Position numbers and translations under genes: made by a program
The notes under the pieces: model-generated
Seen by the model: only the letters and a program-made list of their open reading frames with translations
What the model was told of the DNA's origin: nothing
Databases searched by the model: none
From: JBFGCA01 sp041567315
GTDB lineage: Bacteria > Acidobacteriota > Thermoanaerobaculia > Multivoradales > JAHEKO01
DNA length: 17,696 nucleotides
Assembly: GCA_041567315.1 (NCBI GenBank)
Contig: JBFGCA010000103.1
Location: 1-17,696 of the forward strand
Reading direction: 5' to 3'
Part shown: positions 1 to 6,898 of the stretch, piece after piece
Numbering within the stretch: the stretch's first letter is position 1
How the letters are laid out: every line of letters starts with the position of its first letter

Positions 1-3
1 CAC

Positions 4-78
4 GGTTTCGAGGTCAAGGCGCGGCGACGCAGGCATAGCGGGACTATGGCGAGGAGCCGCAACGCCGAGATCGAAGCC
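4..78. repeat. REP-like imperfect palindrome
   Basis: An imperfect inverted repeat centred at base 41. The outer arms GGTTTCGA (4-11) and TCGAAGCC (71-78) pair with one G-T wobble. The middle arms GCGGC (21-25) and GCCGC (56-60) pair perfectly, and the inner arms CATAG (34-38) and CTATG (44-48) close a five-base loop. This nested layout over about 75 bases resembles dispersed REP-type elements. A reading frame is open from the window edge to a TAG at 121-123, so it could also be the 3' end of a plus-strand gene running into the repeat; I recognise no protein in it. Copy number in the genome cannot be seen from here. Confidence 0.45.
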
Positions 79-135
79 GAGGGGCGATCAGGCACTGCGC
101 TTTCATCCGTTACGGTCCACTAGGGGCCAGGCATC

Positions 136-151
136 CGCCGGGTGACCGGCG
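136..151 (-). terminator. possible terminator hairpin after the 13-gene operon
   Basis: CGCCGG (136-141), loop GTGA, CCGGCG (146-151) form a perfect six-base-pair stem with a tetraloop, 17 bases after the stop codon of the DoxX-like gene. No T-run follows on the minus strand, so it is at best a weak or Rho-assisted end. It is the only compact hairpin between the operon end and the REP-like element. Confidence 0.3.
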
Positions 152-168
152 CTCCGGGCGTCTGTCTA

Positions 169-567
169 CTATCGCCGGCCGATCAGCGGCAGCTCGTCGC
201 GCCGCAGCCAGACCACCAGCAGACTGCCGGCCAGCACCGCGCAGGCCAGACCGAAGAGCAGCCCGCCGTCGCCCTGGACCTCGATCCCGAGTACCGTCAG
301 GTGCGACACGATGGCGCCGGCGATGATCGCCAGCGCCAGCAGCGCGCCCCAGACCGCGGTGGCGGGGAGCAGCAGCAGCACCCCGGCCACCAGCTCGGCG
401 GCGCCGGAGGCCAGCCGCCCCCCGGGCTCGAGCCCCAGCCGGCTGAAGATGTAGACCGACTCCTCGGCCGCCGTGAACTTGAAATAGAGGGTCTGGAGCA
501 GGATGGCGGCGACCGCCAGCCGGGCGATGGTGGTGGCCACTCGGCGGCCGCGGGTCGGGGTCGTCAC
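169..567 (-). CDS. DoxX-like small membrane protein
   Basis: The protein has 132 residues and about four hydrophobic segments (roughly 10-28, 52-76, 76-96 and 103-120), as expected for the DoxX/DoxD-like family. Early residues LYFKFTAAEESVYIFSRLGLEP match the typical DoxX opening, where a Lys and Phe follow the first helix and a short amphipathic stretch leads to the second. DoxX-type proteins are linked to thiol and oxidative stress or to quinone-linked oxidoreductases, but many have no known role. The GTG start overlaps the stop of the VTT/ATP-grasp gene in the arrangement GTGA, so translation is probably coupled. It is the last gene of the operon. The family call is fairly firm and the function is open. 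Confidence 0.75.
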   Translation of the reverse strand: MTTPTRGRRVATTIARLAVAAILLQTLYFKFTAAEESVYIFSRLGLEPGGRLASGAAELVAGVLLLLPATAVWGALLALAIIAGAIVSHLTVLGIEVQGDGGLLFGLACAVLAGSLLVVWLRRDELPLIGRR

Positions 568-2429
568 GTCGCGTTCCTCGCAGGCGGCCCACCGCCGGCG
601 TCGGCGGTGAGCGCTGGCCCTTGGATGCCGCCCGCCGCCGCCGGGTTTCGCCCGGGAACAGGTACCCGAGGCACCCGTCCCCTGAGGGCCGCCACCAGCT
701 CGCCCACCGTCGCCGGCCGCGCGCCCCGCCGGCGGTTGCGGCGGCCGACCTCGAAGGCCAGCGCCCACTGGCGGTACAGCGTCTTCCAGGCCGCCGGCAG
801 ACCGTAGCGGGGGTCGTAGATGTGGCTCGACTCGGAGGTCACTCCGTTGAGCTCCAGCACCTTGAGGCCGGCGCCGCGGCGGAAGTGATCGAGCGACGGC
901 GCCGCGACGTCGAAACGGCCGAACCAGAAACCGTCGCAACCCGTGCCGAGGGCCTCCACGGCCGCCTCCAGCGCCGGCGTCCGCAGCCGCTCGCCGTCGA
1001 AGAAGTCGGCTCCGCGGCAGTGGTTCCCGAGGTCGGCGAGGGCGACCTCTTCGCCGGCGCCGAGCACCCGATGACGCCGTTGCCCGAGCCGTTCGAGATA
1101 GAGCGGCGCCCGGGCCAGCAGCCGCGGGTCGGCCAGCACCAGCTCCTCGGCCGTCGAGCGCCCGTCGCCGGTCACCGCCGGCAGCCGCTTCTCGGTGATC
1201 GAGATCAGCCGTCCGCGGGGCTCGTCCGGAAGCCGCGCCCAGAACAGCCCCAGCTCGGGGCCGGCGACGTGCTCCTGGGCCAGATAGTCGACCCCGCCGG
1301 CGGTCGCCAGCATGGTCTCGACCTCGGTCCACGAGCGGGCGATGACCACCCCGGCGCCGCGCTGGCCGACGTCGGGCTTGAGCACCAGCGGCGGGGCGAG
1401 ACCGTGGCGGACTGCAAAGGCCCGGACGGCGCCCAGCCGCTCGGCCACCGGCAGCCGGCCCGGCAGCCGGCAGAAGCGGGCGACGGCCGCGGGCGGCAGC
1501 CGCTCCAGGATGTCCGCCTTGGACTCGCCGACGAAGCCGCCGAGCGGGATCGCGGGATTGGCGGCGGTGAACACCGTCAGGCTGCGGTGCCGGAGCGCCA
1601 GCCACGCCAGCGCCGGAAGCAGCGGCAGGTAGACCGCCCAGGCCGGCCAGAACTCCCAGCTCCTCAGCCGGCGCCAGCGGCCGCGCAGCAGTCGCCGCCC
1701 GCGGCGGGTGAAGAGCGCCCGGCGGAGCGCCTCGAGCGGCGCCGGCGAGGTGCCCCTGACGGCGTGGACCAGGCCCCAGACCGCGACGCCGGCGGCCAGC
1801 AGCACCGGCACCGCCCAGCGCTGATAGGTGGCGAGCAGCGGGAGCACCGCGCCGCCGAGCCACCAGGCGGCGCCGACCAGCAGCGGCGTCCAGGCGACGG
1901 TGGCGAGCGCCTGCCAGGCGGCGAAGCGGCGGGTCGGCAGCCCGGCGAGACCGACCGCGAAACAGGTGGCCACCCGGGTGCCCGGCAAGAACCGGCTGGC
2001 GACGATCACCGCCGGCCCCCGCCGCCGCAGCCAGCCCGCCGCCCGATCGACCCTGGCGGTACCGAGGGTCGCCCGGCCGCGCGACCACCTGGTAGGCGGC
2101 CCCGCCGCCAGCTTCTCGTCCGCGCGGCCGCCTGCCAGCCGGCGCCCCGCCAGGAAGATCGCCAGGTCGGTGCCGAAGATGCCCGCGCAGCAGCCCAGGA
2201 TCGCGGCCAGCAGTCCCAGGTAGCCGCCCGCCGCCAGCAGGCCGCCGGCGACGCACGCCAGGTCCTCGCTGGCCAGGGTGCCGAGGGCGAGCAGCGCCGC
2301 CAGCCCCCATCCGCCGGCCTCGGCGGCCGGCGGCGGGGTGAGGAGCTCGAAACCGGCCGGGCCCCAGGTGAGAACCGCGGCGGCGCCGAGTCCGACCACC
2401 AGGACGGTCGTGCCGGCCAGAGCTTTCAT
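564..2429 (-). CDS. VTT (DedA-like) membrane domain fused to an ATP-grasp ligase
   Basis: The protein has 621 residues. Residues 1-225 form a VTT/DedA-like membrane domain: ASEDLACVAGGLL at 53-65 is the acidic re-entrant motif and SRFLPGTRVATCFAVG at 145-160 is the conserved arginine motif. Another hydrophobic segment lies near 262-278. Residues from about 285 to 565 form an ATP-grasp domain: nucleotide-binding KPD at 351-353, QEHVAGPE at 385-392, GDGRST at 421-426 and the metal-binding ELN at 526-528, followed by GVTSESSHIYDP. ATP-grasp enzymes join a carboxylate to an amine or similar acceptor through an acyl phosphate. VTT proteins handle lipids or lipid-linked carriers, so a ligase acting on a membrane lipid or at the membrane face is a fair inference. 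ATG start overlaps the DinB stop (ATGA). The C-terminal tail (about 593-621) is low-complexity and partly encoded by a dispersed repeat. Confidence 0.85.
   Translation of the reverse strand: MKALAGTTVLVVGLGAAAVLTWGPAGFELLTPPPAAEAGGWGLAALLALGTLASEDLACVAGGLLAAGGYLGLLAAILGCCAGIFGTDLAIFLAGRRLAGGRADEKLAAGPPTRWSRGRATLGTARVDRAAGWLRRRGPAVIVASRFLPGTRVATCFAVGLAGLPTRRFAAWQALATVAWTPLLVGAAWWLGGAVLPLLATYQRWAVPVLLAAGVAVWGLVHAVRGTSPAPLEALRRALFTRRGRRLLRGRWRRLRSWEFWPAWAVYLPLLPALAWLALRHRSLTVFTAANPAIPLGGFVGESKADILERLPPAAVARFCRLPGRLPVAERLGAVRAFAVRHGLAPPLVLKPDVGQRGAGVVIARSWTEVETMLATAGGVDYLAQEHVAGPELGLFWARLPDEPRGRLISITEKRLPAVTGDGRSTAEELVLADPRLLARAPLYLERLGQRRHRVLGAGEEVALADLGNHCRGADFFDGERLRTPALEAAVEALGTGCDGFWFGRFDVAAPSLDHFRRGAGLKVLELNGVTSESSHIYDPRYGLPAAWKTLYRQWALAFEVGRRNRRRGARPATVGELVAALRGRVPRVPVPGRNPAAAGGIQGPALTADAGGGPPARNAT
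621..653 (+). repeat. half-copy of the TTGGATGCCG dispersed repeat
   Basis: TTGGATGCCGCC at 621-632 and CGGGTTTCGCCC at 642-653 are identical, at the same 33-base overall length, to the ends of the copy read on the minus strand at 11710-11678; the nine central bases differ in most positions. Here it lies inside the 3' end of the VTT/ATP-grasp gene and encodes residues 593-603 in antisense. No matching opposite arm is seen nearby, so it is a partial element. Confidence 0.55.
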
Positions 2430-3004
2430 GCCGACCCGCCGGCTGGTGCCACGGCGCCCTCTCCGTCCGGCGGAGCCTCGGGCGCGGCGGCGCGCCGCCG
2501 TCTCCAGTGGGCGAGGGTCGACGGCGCCACCCCGAACTCGGCCCCCGGCTCGAGGCCGCGGGCCCGGAGGGCGAGCGCGATCAGCGCCCAGTGGTGCACG
2601 GTGTGGCTGAGCAGGACGCGGAGCTCGCGGCCGACCGTCGAACGGGCGGCGGCGCCACCCGGCTCCTCGTCCGGCGCCAGGTCGGCGACCACCGCCAGGG
2701 GTCGATCGAGCCGCTCCGGCGGCAGCCGCGCGAGGCGGCCGGCGATCTCCTCGAAGGCGGCGGCGGCAGCCTGCGGGTCCTGCTCCAGCCGCGCCTCGCG
2801 CCGGCGCCGGTCGTAGTCCACCCGGCCGTCCTCGAGACCTTCCAGGAAGCTGCGATAGAAGTCGACGCAGTGCCGGAAGTGGGGGCCCACCGCCGGCCGC
2901 GCCGGTCCGTCGGCAGTGGCGTAGACGGTTCGATCGAGCGCGCGCAGCAGCTCGATGCCCTGCCGCAGGACCTCGAGGTTCTGCGCCACCGCGGACGGGC
3001 TCAC
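2426..3004 (-). CDS. DinB-like four-helix metal-binding protein
   Basis: The protein has 192 residues, a usual DinB/YfiT-fold length. The putative metal-binding histidines sit in PHFRHCVDFYRSF (H42 and H45) and LSHTVHHWALIA (H134, H137, H138), the helix-2 and helix-4 positions of the family. DinB-fold proteins include thiol-dependent S-transferases that use mycothiol or bacillithiol and many uncharacterised members. The C-terminal 25 residues are Ala/Pro/Gly-rich and probably disordered. The GTG start overlaps the stop of the acyltransferase gene (GTGA) and its own stop overlaps the next start (ATGA), so it is translationally coupled on both sides. With DoxX nearby, a thiol-linked role is conceivable, but that is inference. 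Confidence 0.75.
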   Translation of the reverse strand: MSPSAVAQNLEVLRQGIELLRALDRTVYATADGPARPAVGPHFRHCVDFYRSFLEGLEDGRVDYDRRRREARLEQDPQAAAAAFEEIAGRLARLPPERLDRPLAVVADLAPDEEPGGAAARSTVGRELRVLLSHTVHHWALIALALRARGLEPGAEFGVAPSTLAHWRRRRAAAPEAPPDGEGAVAPAGGSA

Positions 3005-3825
3005 CGGTGCCCTCCGGCTGCTTCGAGGGGCACGGCCCCGGGCCTCGGCTCTGGCTCGACCCGCTGCCGCCCGAGGAGCCCCTGGACCTCCGCGCGCAGT
3101 CGCCGGGCGAGCCGCTTGCGGTCGGCCTCGCGAACCGTCTGCTCGCCGAAGGCGACCCGTGCCCGGATCCCCGACAGACCGAGCAGCCGGCCGACATGGG
3201 GTAGGAAGGTCATCTTTCCCCACCAGCAGACCGCGGTGGCGGCCGGCGGATCGGGCGGCGCGGTCTGGTAGGCGAGCGCCGCGTAGGAGACGCCGAGACC
3301 GCAGCGCGTCGCCGCCTCGAGCAGCGGTGGGCGGAACGGCCCGACCGCGGCGCCGTCGGAGCTGGTGCCCTCCGGGAACAGCACCACGCCCCGGCCGGCC
3401 GCGAGCCGGTCGGCGATCTCGGCCACCGCCCGCGGCACGTCGCTGCGCCGCCCGCGGTCGACGAACAGGGTGTCCATCGCCCGGCACAGCCGGCCGACGA
3501 CCGGCCAGCCGGCGACGTCGCCGCGGGAGACGAAGACCGCGTCCACCCGGCTGGCCAGCACCACGATGTCCAGATAGCCGAGGTGGTTGGCGACCAGCAG
3601 GAACGGCGGCCGCGGCGGCCGGCCGGCGGTCTCGATCTCGACCCCCAGCAGTGCAACCACCGCCCGCGCCCAGTGGCGGAAGTTGAAGTCCCGCCAGCGC
3701 GCGCGGGCGGCCGGCGACCGCCTCGCCAGCAGGCTGCCTGCCGCCCACAGGGCGTAGAAGCCGGCGGTGAGCAGCGCCAGGGCGACGCCGCGGGCGGTGG
3801 CGCGGAGGCGGGCGGCAAGGCTCAT
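3001..3825 (-). CDS. PlsC-like 1-acyl-glycerol-3-phosphate acyltransferase (OlsA-type candidate)
   Basis: The protein has 274 residues with one N-terminal hydrophobic segment (about 12-32). The catalytic HX4D box is HLGYLD at 81-86, the glycerol-phosphate binding region follows at about 119-127 (TLFVDRGRR), and the third box FPEGTSSDG lies at 150-158. PlsC-family enzymes transfer acyl chains from acyl-ACP or acyl-CoA to lysophospholipids. OlsA, a member of this family, adds the second acyl chain to lyso-ornithine lipid and is often next to OlsB, as here. The ATG start overlaps the stop of the OlsB-like gene (ATGA). It could instead be an ordinary lysophosphatidate acyltransferase; the neighbour argues for OlsA. 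Confidence 0.88.
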   Translation of the reverse strand: MSLAARLRATARGVALALLTAGFYALWAAGSLLARRSPAARARWRDFNFRHWARAVVALLGVEIETAGRPPRPPFLLVANHLGYLDIVVLASRVDAVFVSRGDVAGWPVVGRLCRAMDTLFVDRGRRSDVPRAVAEIADRLAAGRGVVLFPEGTSSDGAAVGPFRPPLLEAATRCGLGVSYAALAYQTAPPDPPAATAVCWWGKMTFLPHVGRLLGLSGIRARVAFGEQTVREADRKRLARRLRAEVQGLLGRQRVEPEPRPGAVPLEAAGGHR

Positions 3826-4643
3826 CCGAAGAACGTGCGGCGCATCGCCGGGCTCATCCCCTCGACGTCGAAGAGGACGAAGTAGTCGATGGTGCGGAAC
3901 TCGCGGTCGATGGCCGGCGGCCCGCAGACCTTGGCGCCGTGACGCAGATACGTGCGGAACAGGGTCGGCAGATCGGCCGGCGTCCCCGGCCGGGCGGCGT
4001 AGCGCTCCGGATAGCAGGCCAGCTCCGGCAGCGGCGGCACCCGGATCGTCGGATGCAGGTGGCCCTCGGCGGTCAGCCGGTCCATCAACGCCTTGCCGGC
4101 GTCGGGGTCCTGGCTGGTCAGCGAGCTGCACCCGAACAGGTAGCGGCAGCGGTTGGCGGCGACGTAGAGGGCAAGCCCCTTCCACAGCAGGAACAGCACC
4201 CGGGTGCTGCGGTGACCGCGGGCGACGCAGGCGCGGCCCAGCTCCACCGAGCGCGCCGTCACCTCCGGCGGCAGCGCCGAGAGGTCGAACTCGCCCGCCG
4301 AGTAGAAGCCGCGGTGCGCCGCCGCCATCGCCGCAGTCTGCAGCCGGTAGGTGCCGACCAGCCGCTCGCCGTCCTCGACCAGCAGGTGGTGGCAGATCGG
4401 GTCGAAGGGGTCGGCGTCGCGCCCGGTCTCCCAGGAGGCGGCCAGGCCCTCTCCCAGCTCGAGGTTGAAGACCTCGAAGCGCAGCCTGAGCGCGGCGTCG
4501 AGATCCCGGGTGGTGCGGGCGAACCGCACCGTGAAGCGGCCCTCGCGGAGCCGGCGGTCGGGGAGCCGCTCCGGGCAGGCCGGGAAGTCGGCGCTGGCGA
4601 GGACCCCCTCGGGGGATCCGCCGGAAACCAGCAGGTCGGTCAG
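3822..4643 (-). CDS. olsB: OlsB-like N-acyltransferase (GNAT fold), lyso-ornithine-lipid type
   Basis: The core matches OlsB and related autoinducer-synthase-like GNAT proteins: LRFEVFNLELGEG near 54-66, DPFDPICHHLLV at 78-89, LVGTYRLQ at 95-102, GFYSAGEFDL at 112-121, ELGRACV at 134-140 and LFGCSSLTSQDP at 169-180. OlsB transfers a 3-hydroxyacyl chain from acyl-ACP to the alpha-amino group of ornithine. The start is uncertain. No ATG lies near the 5' end; a CTG at 4643 overlaps the upstream stop as CTGA, has a purine-rich stretch at good spacing and gives 273 residues. A GTG at 4529 would give 235 residues and begins just before the conserved core. I give the longer form. The amino acid used (ornithine, glycine, lysine or other) cannot be read from the sequence. 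Confidence 0.8.
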   Translation of the reverse strand: MTDLLVSGGSPEGVLASADFPACPERLPDRRLREGRFTVRFARTTRDLDAALRLRFEVFNLELGEGLAASWETGRDADPFDPICHHLLVEDGERLVGTYRLQTAAMAAAHRGFYSAGEFDLSALPPEVTARSVELGRACVARGHRSTRVLFLLWKGLALYVAANRCRYLFGCSSLTSQDPDAGKALMDRLTAEGHLHPTIRVPPLPELACYPERYAARPGTPADLPTLFRTYLRHGAKVCGPPAIDREFRTIDYFVLFDVEGMSPAMRRTFFG

Positions 4644-5410
4644 CCCTCCCCCTCTCGCCGCGGGCGCAGGTCGCCGGCGGCGACCGCGAAATAGAGCAGC
4701 CCGTCGCGGCGCAGCAGGCGACCGCGCGCCTCGACCGGCAGCCCGGCCAGGCGGCGGACCGCGGCCGGCGCCGGCTGCAGCTCGGCGTCCACGAGCAGCA
4801 CCAGCGGCCGCTCGCCGGTCGTCGTCTCGACCGCCAGGAAGGCGGGGACCCCGCCGCTCAGACAGCGCACCGCGCAGGCGCGGTGGACGCGGCCGCGGCC
4901 GGGCTTCATCACCCCCAGATAGCATTTGCCGTCGACGATCTCGCCCCGCAGGGTGTGGACGCCCAGCTCCTCCCAGGCGCCGGTGCCCACCGGCTCGGGC
5001 GCCGCCGCGGCGCCGGGCTCCACCTCTTCGGGACCGGTCTCGACCATCGCCAGCCCGCCGCGATGGATCAGCGAGCCGCGCACCCGGGCAGGGCTGCCCT
5101 CGAGACCGGCGACGGCGTCGCCGGCCCCGTGCTTGCCGGCGCCGACCAGCAGATAGGGCGACCCGGTGCCCTCGACCGGCGGCGCCTCCGCGAGCCGCAG
5201 GTGGGGGTAGGGCGCCTCGCCGACCGTTCCCTGGACCTCTCGCGCCACGCCCCACTCGAACGTTCCCCGGTCGAAGGGCCGCTGGAGAGCAGCGAGGGTG
5301 GCGCCGAGGACGCCGGCCACCAGCACCAGCAGCACGGCGACCCGCCGCACGAAGCGGGCGATCCCCGCCGGGGCGCGCTTCTGGTAGCCGACGTACAGCT
5401 CGTCGCTCAT
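4640..5410 (-). CDS. membrane-anchored protein with a conserved-looking Cys/His motif, function unknown
   Basis: The protein has 256 residues, a cytoplasmic N-terminus of about 23 residues and one membrane helix at about 24-42; the rest should face the periplasm. At 158-189 the sequence IVDGKCYLGVMKPG is followed by HRACAVRCLSGGVP, giving C163, H176, C179 and C183 (C-x12-H-x2-C-x3-C). This could bind a metal or form a disulfide. Regions 50-120 and 195-250 look like small beta-rich domains. I do not recognise a characterised family. Its ATG overlaps the stop of the ferric-reductase/Rieske gene, which suggests the two act together in an electron-transfer complex; that is inference from position. 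Confidence 0.75.
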   Translation of the reverse strand: MSDELYVGYQKRAPAGIARFVRRVAVLLVLVAGVLGATLAALQRPFDRGTFEWGVAREVQGTVGEAPYPHLRLAEAPPVEGTGSPYLLVGAGKHGAGDAVAGLEGSPARVRGSLIHRGGLAMVETGPEEVEPGAAAAPEPVGTGAWEELGVHTLRGEIVDGKCYLGVMKPGRGRVHRACAVRCLSGGVPAFLAVETTTGERPLVLLVDAELQPAPAAVRRLAGLPVEARGRLLRRDGLLYFAVAAGDLRPRREGEG

Positions 5411-6441
5411 GGGACGCTCGCCGGGGTGACCGGGGTGCCCGGCGGGTTGGGCCGCGGGTCGACCAGCACGCGGTCGCCCTCCAGCCGCACCCGGAAGGTG
5501 GGGACCTTCTCGGTGAAGGGCGGCGGCGAGGCGCCGTCCTCGGGCCGGTACTGGAAGCCGTGCCAGGGGCAGGTGATGCAGCCGTCGAGGATCCGGCCCT
5601 CACCGAGCGGCCCGTTCTGGTGGGCGCAGACGTTGGAGACCGCCGACACCTTGCCGTCGTAGCGGAAGACCGCGATCCGCTCGCCCGACAGACAGGCGAC
5701 CCGGGCGCGGTCGTCGGGGATCTCGGCCAGCCGGCAGACCTCGACGAACCCGTCGGCCGCCGCCGGCCGGCCGGGCTCTTCGTCGAGCCCCCGCTCGCGG
5801 CGGGCGGCCAGGAGATGGAGCCCCAGGACCCAGGCCACCCCGGCGATCAGCAGCCCGGCGAGCGCCGGCTGGGTCTCGTCCTGGAGCACCCCCAGCGAGA
5901 CGTGGAGGACGACCAGCCCGTAGGCGACGTAGACCAGCATGTGGAGCTTCTTCCACACCGCCGGCGAGAGATTCACCAGCCAGAAGTCGTGGCTCGTCGC
6001 CGCCATCAGGAAGAGGATGACGAGCGCCGCCAGACCCAGCGGCTGAAAGGGGATCGCGACGCCGACGGCCCCCAGCTCGGCGGTCAGCACGCTGACCAGC
6101 GGATGGCGGTCGCCGAGGGCGTGGAACTGGAAGGTGGCCAGCCCGCCGTGCGCGAGGGCCAGCAGGAAGGTCGTCACCCCGAGGTGCCGCCGGTTGTAGA
6201 GCAGCGGCAGGAAGCGCTGGTCGAGACGGCAGAGCGGGCCGATCGACAGCACCACGTGAAGCAGCAACAGGGTGCAGGTGGCGAAGGCCCGGATGAGCAG
6301 GGTCTCGGCCGTCGCCTCGGCGTCGAGCGCCGCCCCCACCGCGACGAAGCCGGCCAGGTAGAGGCCCACGCCGCCCGCCAGGGTGGCGTCATAGATCCGT
6401 TTCTGGCGGTTCCAGCCAACCGCCCGGTAGGCGTGGGCCAC
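5407..6441 (-). CDS. ferric-reductase-like membrane domain fused to a Rieske [2Fe-2S] domain
   Basis: The protein has 344 residues. The N-terminal ~210 residues carry about six membrane helices with candidate haem histidines H62, H98, H167 and H180, in the style of the ferric reductase/YedZ(MsrQ) transmembrane family. The C-terminal domain (about 231-330) is a Rieske ferredoxin: C272-A-H274 in VSNVCAHQNGPLG and C291-P-W-H294 in CITCPWHGFQY, the two cluster-binding boxes. The natural reading is electron flow between a [2Fe-2S] centre and membrane b-haems. No flavin or NAD(P)H-binding domain is present, so it needs a partner; the GMC flavoenzyme of the same operon is a candidate. The start is GTG, two bases after the stop of the preceding 63-residue protein. 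Confidence 0.9.
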   Translation of the reverse strand: MAHAYRAVGWNRQKRIYDATLAGGVGLYLAGFVAVGAALDAEATAETLLIRAFATCTLLLLHVVLSIGPLCRLDQRFLPLLYNRRHLGVTTFLLALAHGGLATFQFHALGDRHPLVSVLTAELGAVGVAIPFQPLGLAALVILFLMAATSHDFWLVNLSPAVWKKLHMLVYVAYGLVVLHVSLGVLQDETQPALAGLLIAGVAWVLGLHLLAARRERGLDEEPGRPAAADGFVEVCRLAEIPDDRARVACLSGERIAVFRYDGKVSAVSNVCAHQNGPLGEGRILDGCITCPWHGFQYRPEDGASPPPFTEKVPTFRVRLEGDRVLVDPRPNPPGTPVTPASVP

Positions 6442-6443
6442 CG

Positions 6444-6635
6444 CTAGTCTCCGGTGGGCTGGGGCTCGGCCGCCGGCGGGTGCCAGCCACTGGCGGCCGG
6501 ATCGGCGAGCACCGCGGGCGCCTCTTCGGGCGCCGGCCGGTCGCGGGTCAGCAGCGCCGCCGCCACCAGCGGCGGCAGCAGCAGGACCAGGGTCCAGACG
6601 ATGCGCCGGTGCCGGCGCCGCAGCGCCCGGATCAC
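6444..6635 (-). CDS. 63-residue single-span membrane protein
   Basis: Starting at GTG 6635, which overlaps the previous stop as GTGA, the protein opens with an Arg-rich stretch (IRALRRRHRR), then one membrane helix (about 12-30, IVWTLVLLLPPLVAAALL) and a proline- and alanine-rich tail of about 33 residues. The positive-inside rule puts the tail in the periplasm. Longer readings from an upstream ATG overlap the previous gene extensively and add low-complexity sequence, so I prefer the short form. Its place just before the ferric-reductase/Rieske gene suggests an accessory subunit. No family recognised. Confidence 0.6.
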   Translation of the reverse strand: MIRALRRRHRRIVWTLVLLLPPLVAAALLTRDRPAPEEAPAVLADPAASGWHPPAAEPQPTGD

Positions 6636-6898
6636 CGGTCGCTCCCCGCGAAGCCGGGGTGGTGGTGGGCGTCGGCCGGTGGCGGCGGCGCCTCGTCCCG
6701 CCACCAGCGGCGGGCCAGGTATGGCCACAGCGCGGCCGCGGCGGGCAGGATGACCAGCCGGAAGCCCCAGCTGGCGCCGACCGCGGCCGGGTCCAGCCGG
6801 GCGGTGCCGCGGGCCGCGAAGAACAGCGCGAAGACCAGCCCGGCCGCCAGGTAGACCTGGACGACCAGCACCAGCAGCCGCGCCGCGCTCTCGATCAC
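6632..6898 (-). CDS. 88-residue two-span membrane protein
   Basis: Two membrane helices are clear (about 5-28 and 44-62). The loop GTARLDPAAVGASWGFRL joins them, and WPYLARRWWRDE ends the second, followed by a Pro/His-rich tail (DAHHHPGF). The GTG start overlaps the stop of the double-VOC gene as GTGA and the stop overlaps the next start the same way. Proteins of this shape often accompany membrane oxidoreductases, but I cannot name a family with confidence. Likely works with the ferric-reductase/Rieske protein encoded two genes on. Confidence 0.7.
   Translation of the reverse strand: MIESAARLLVLVVQVYLAAGLVFALFFAARGTARLDPAAVGASWGFRLVILPAAAALWPYLARRWWRDEAPPPPADAHHHPGFAGSDR

Noticed and set aside
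1..123. 3' end of a plus-strand protein gene
   Set aside because: A frame is open to TAG 121-123, but it is Arg-rich, lies over the palindrome and matches nothing I recognise; kept only as an alternative.
142..6447. Long plus-strand open frames opposite the operon
   Set aside because: They are antisense shadows of GC-rich genes: Arg/Gly/Gln/Pro-rich, no domains, and they run across several real genes.
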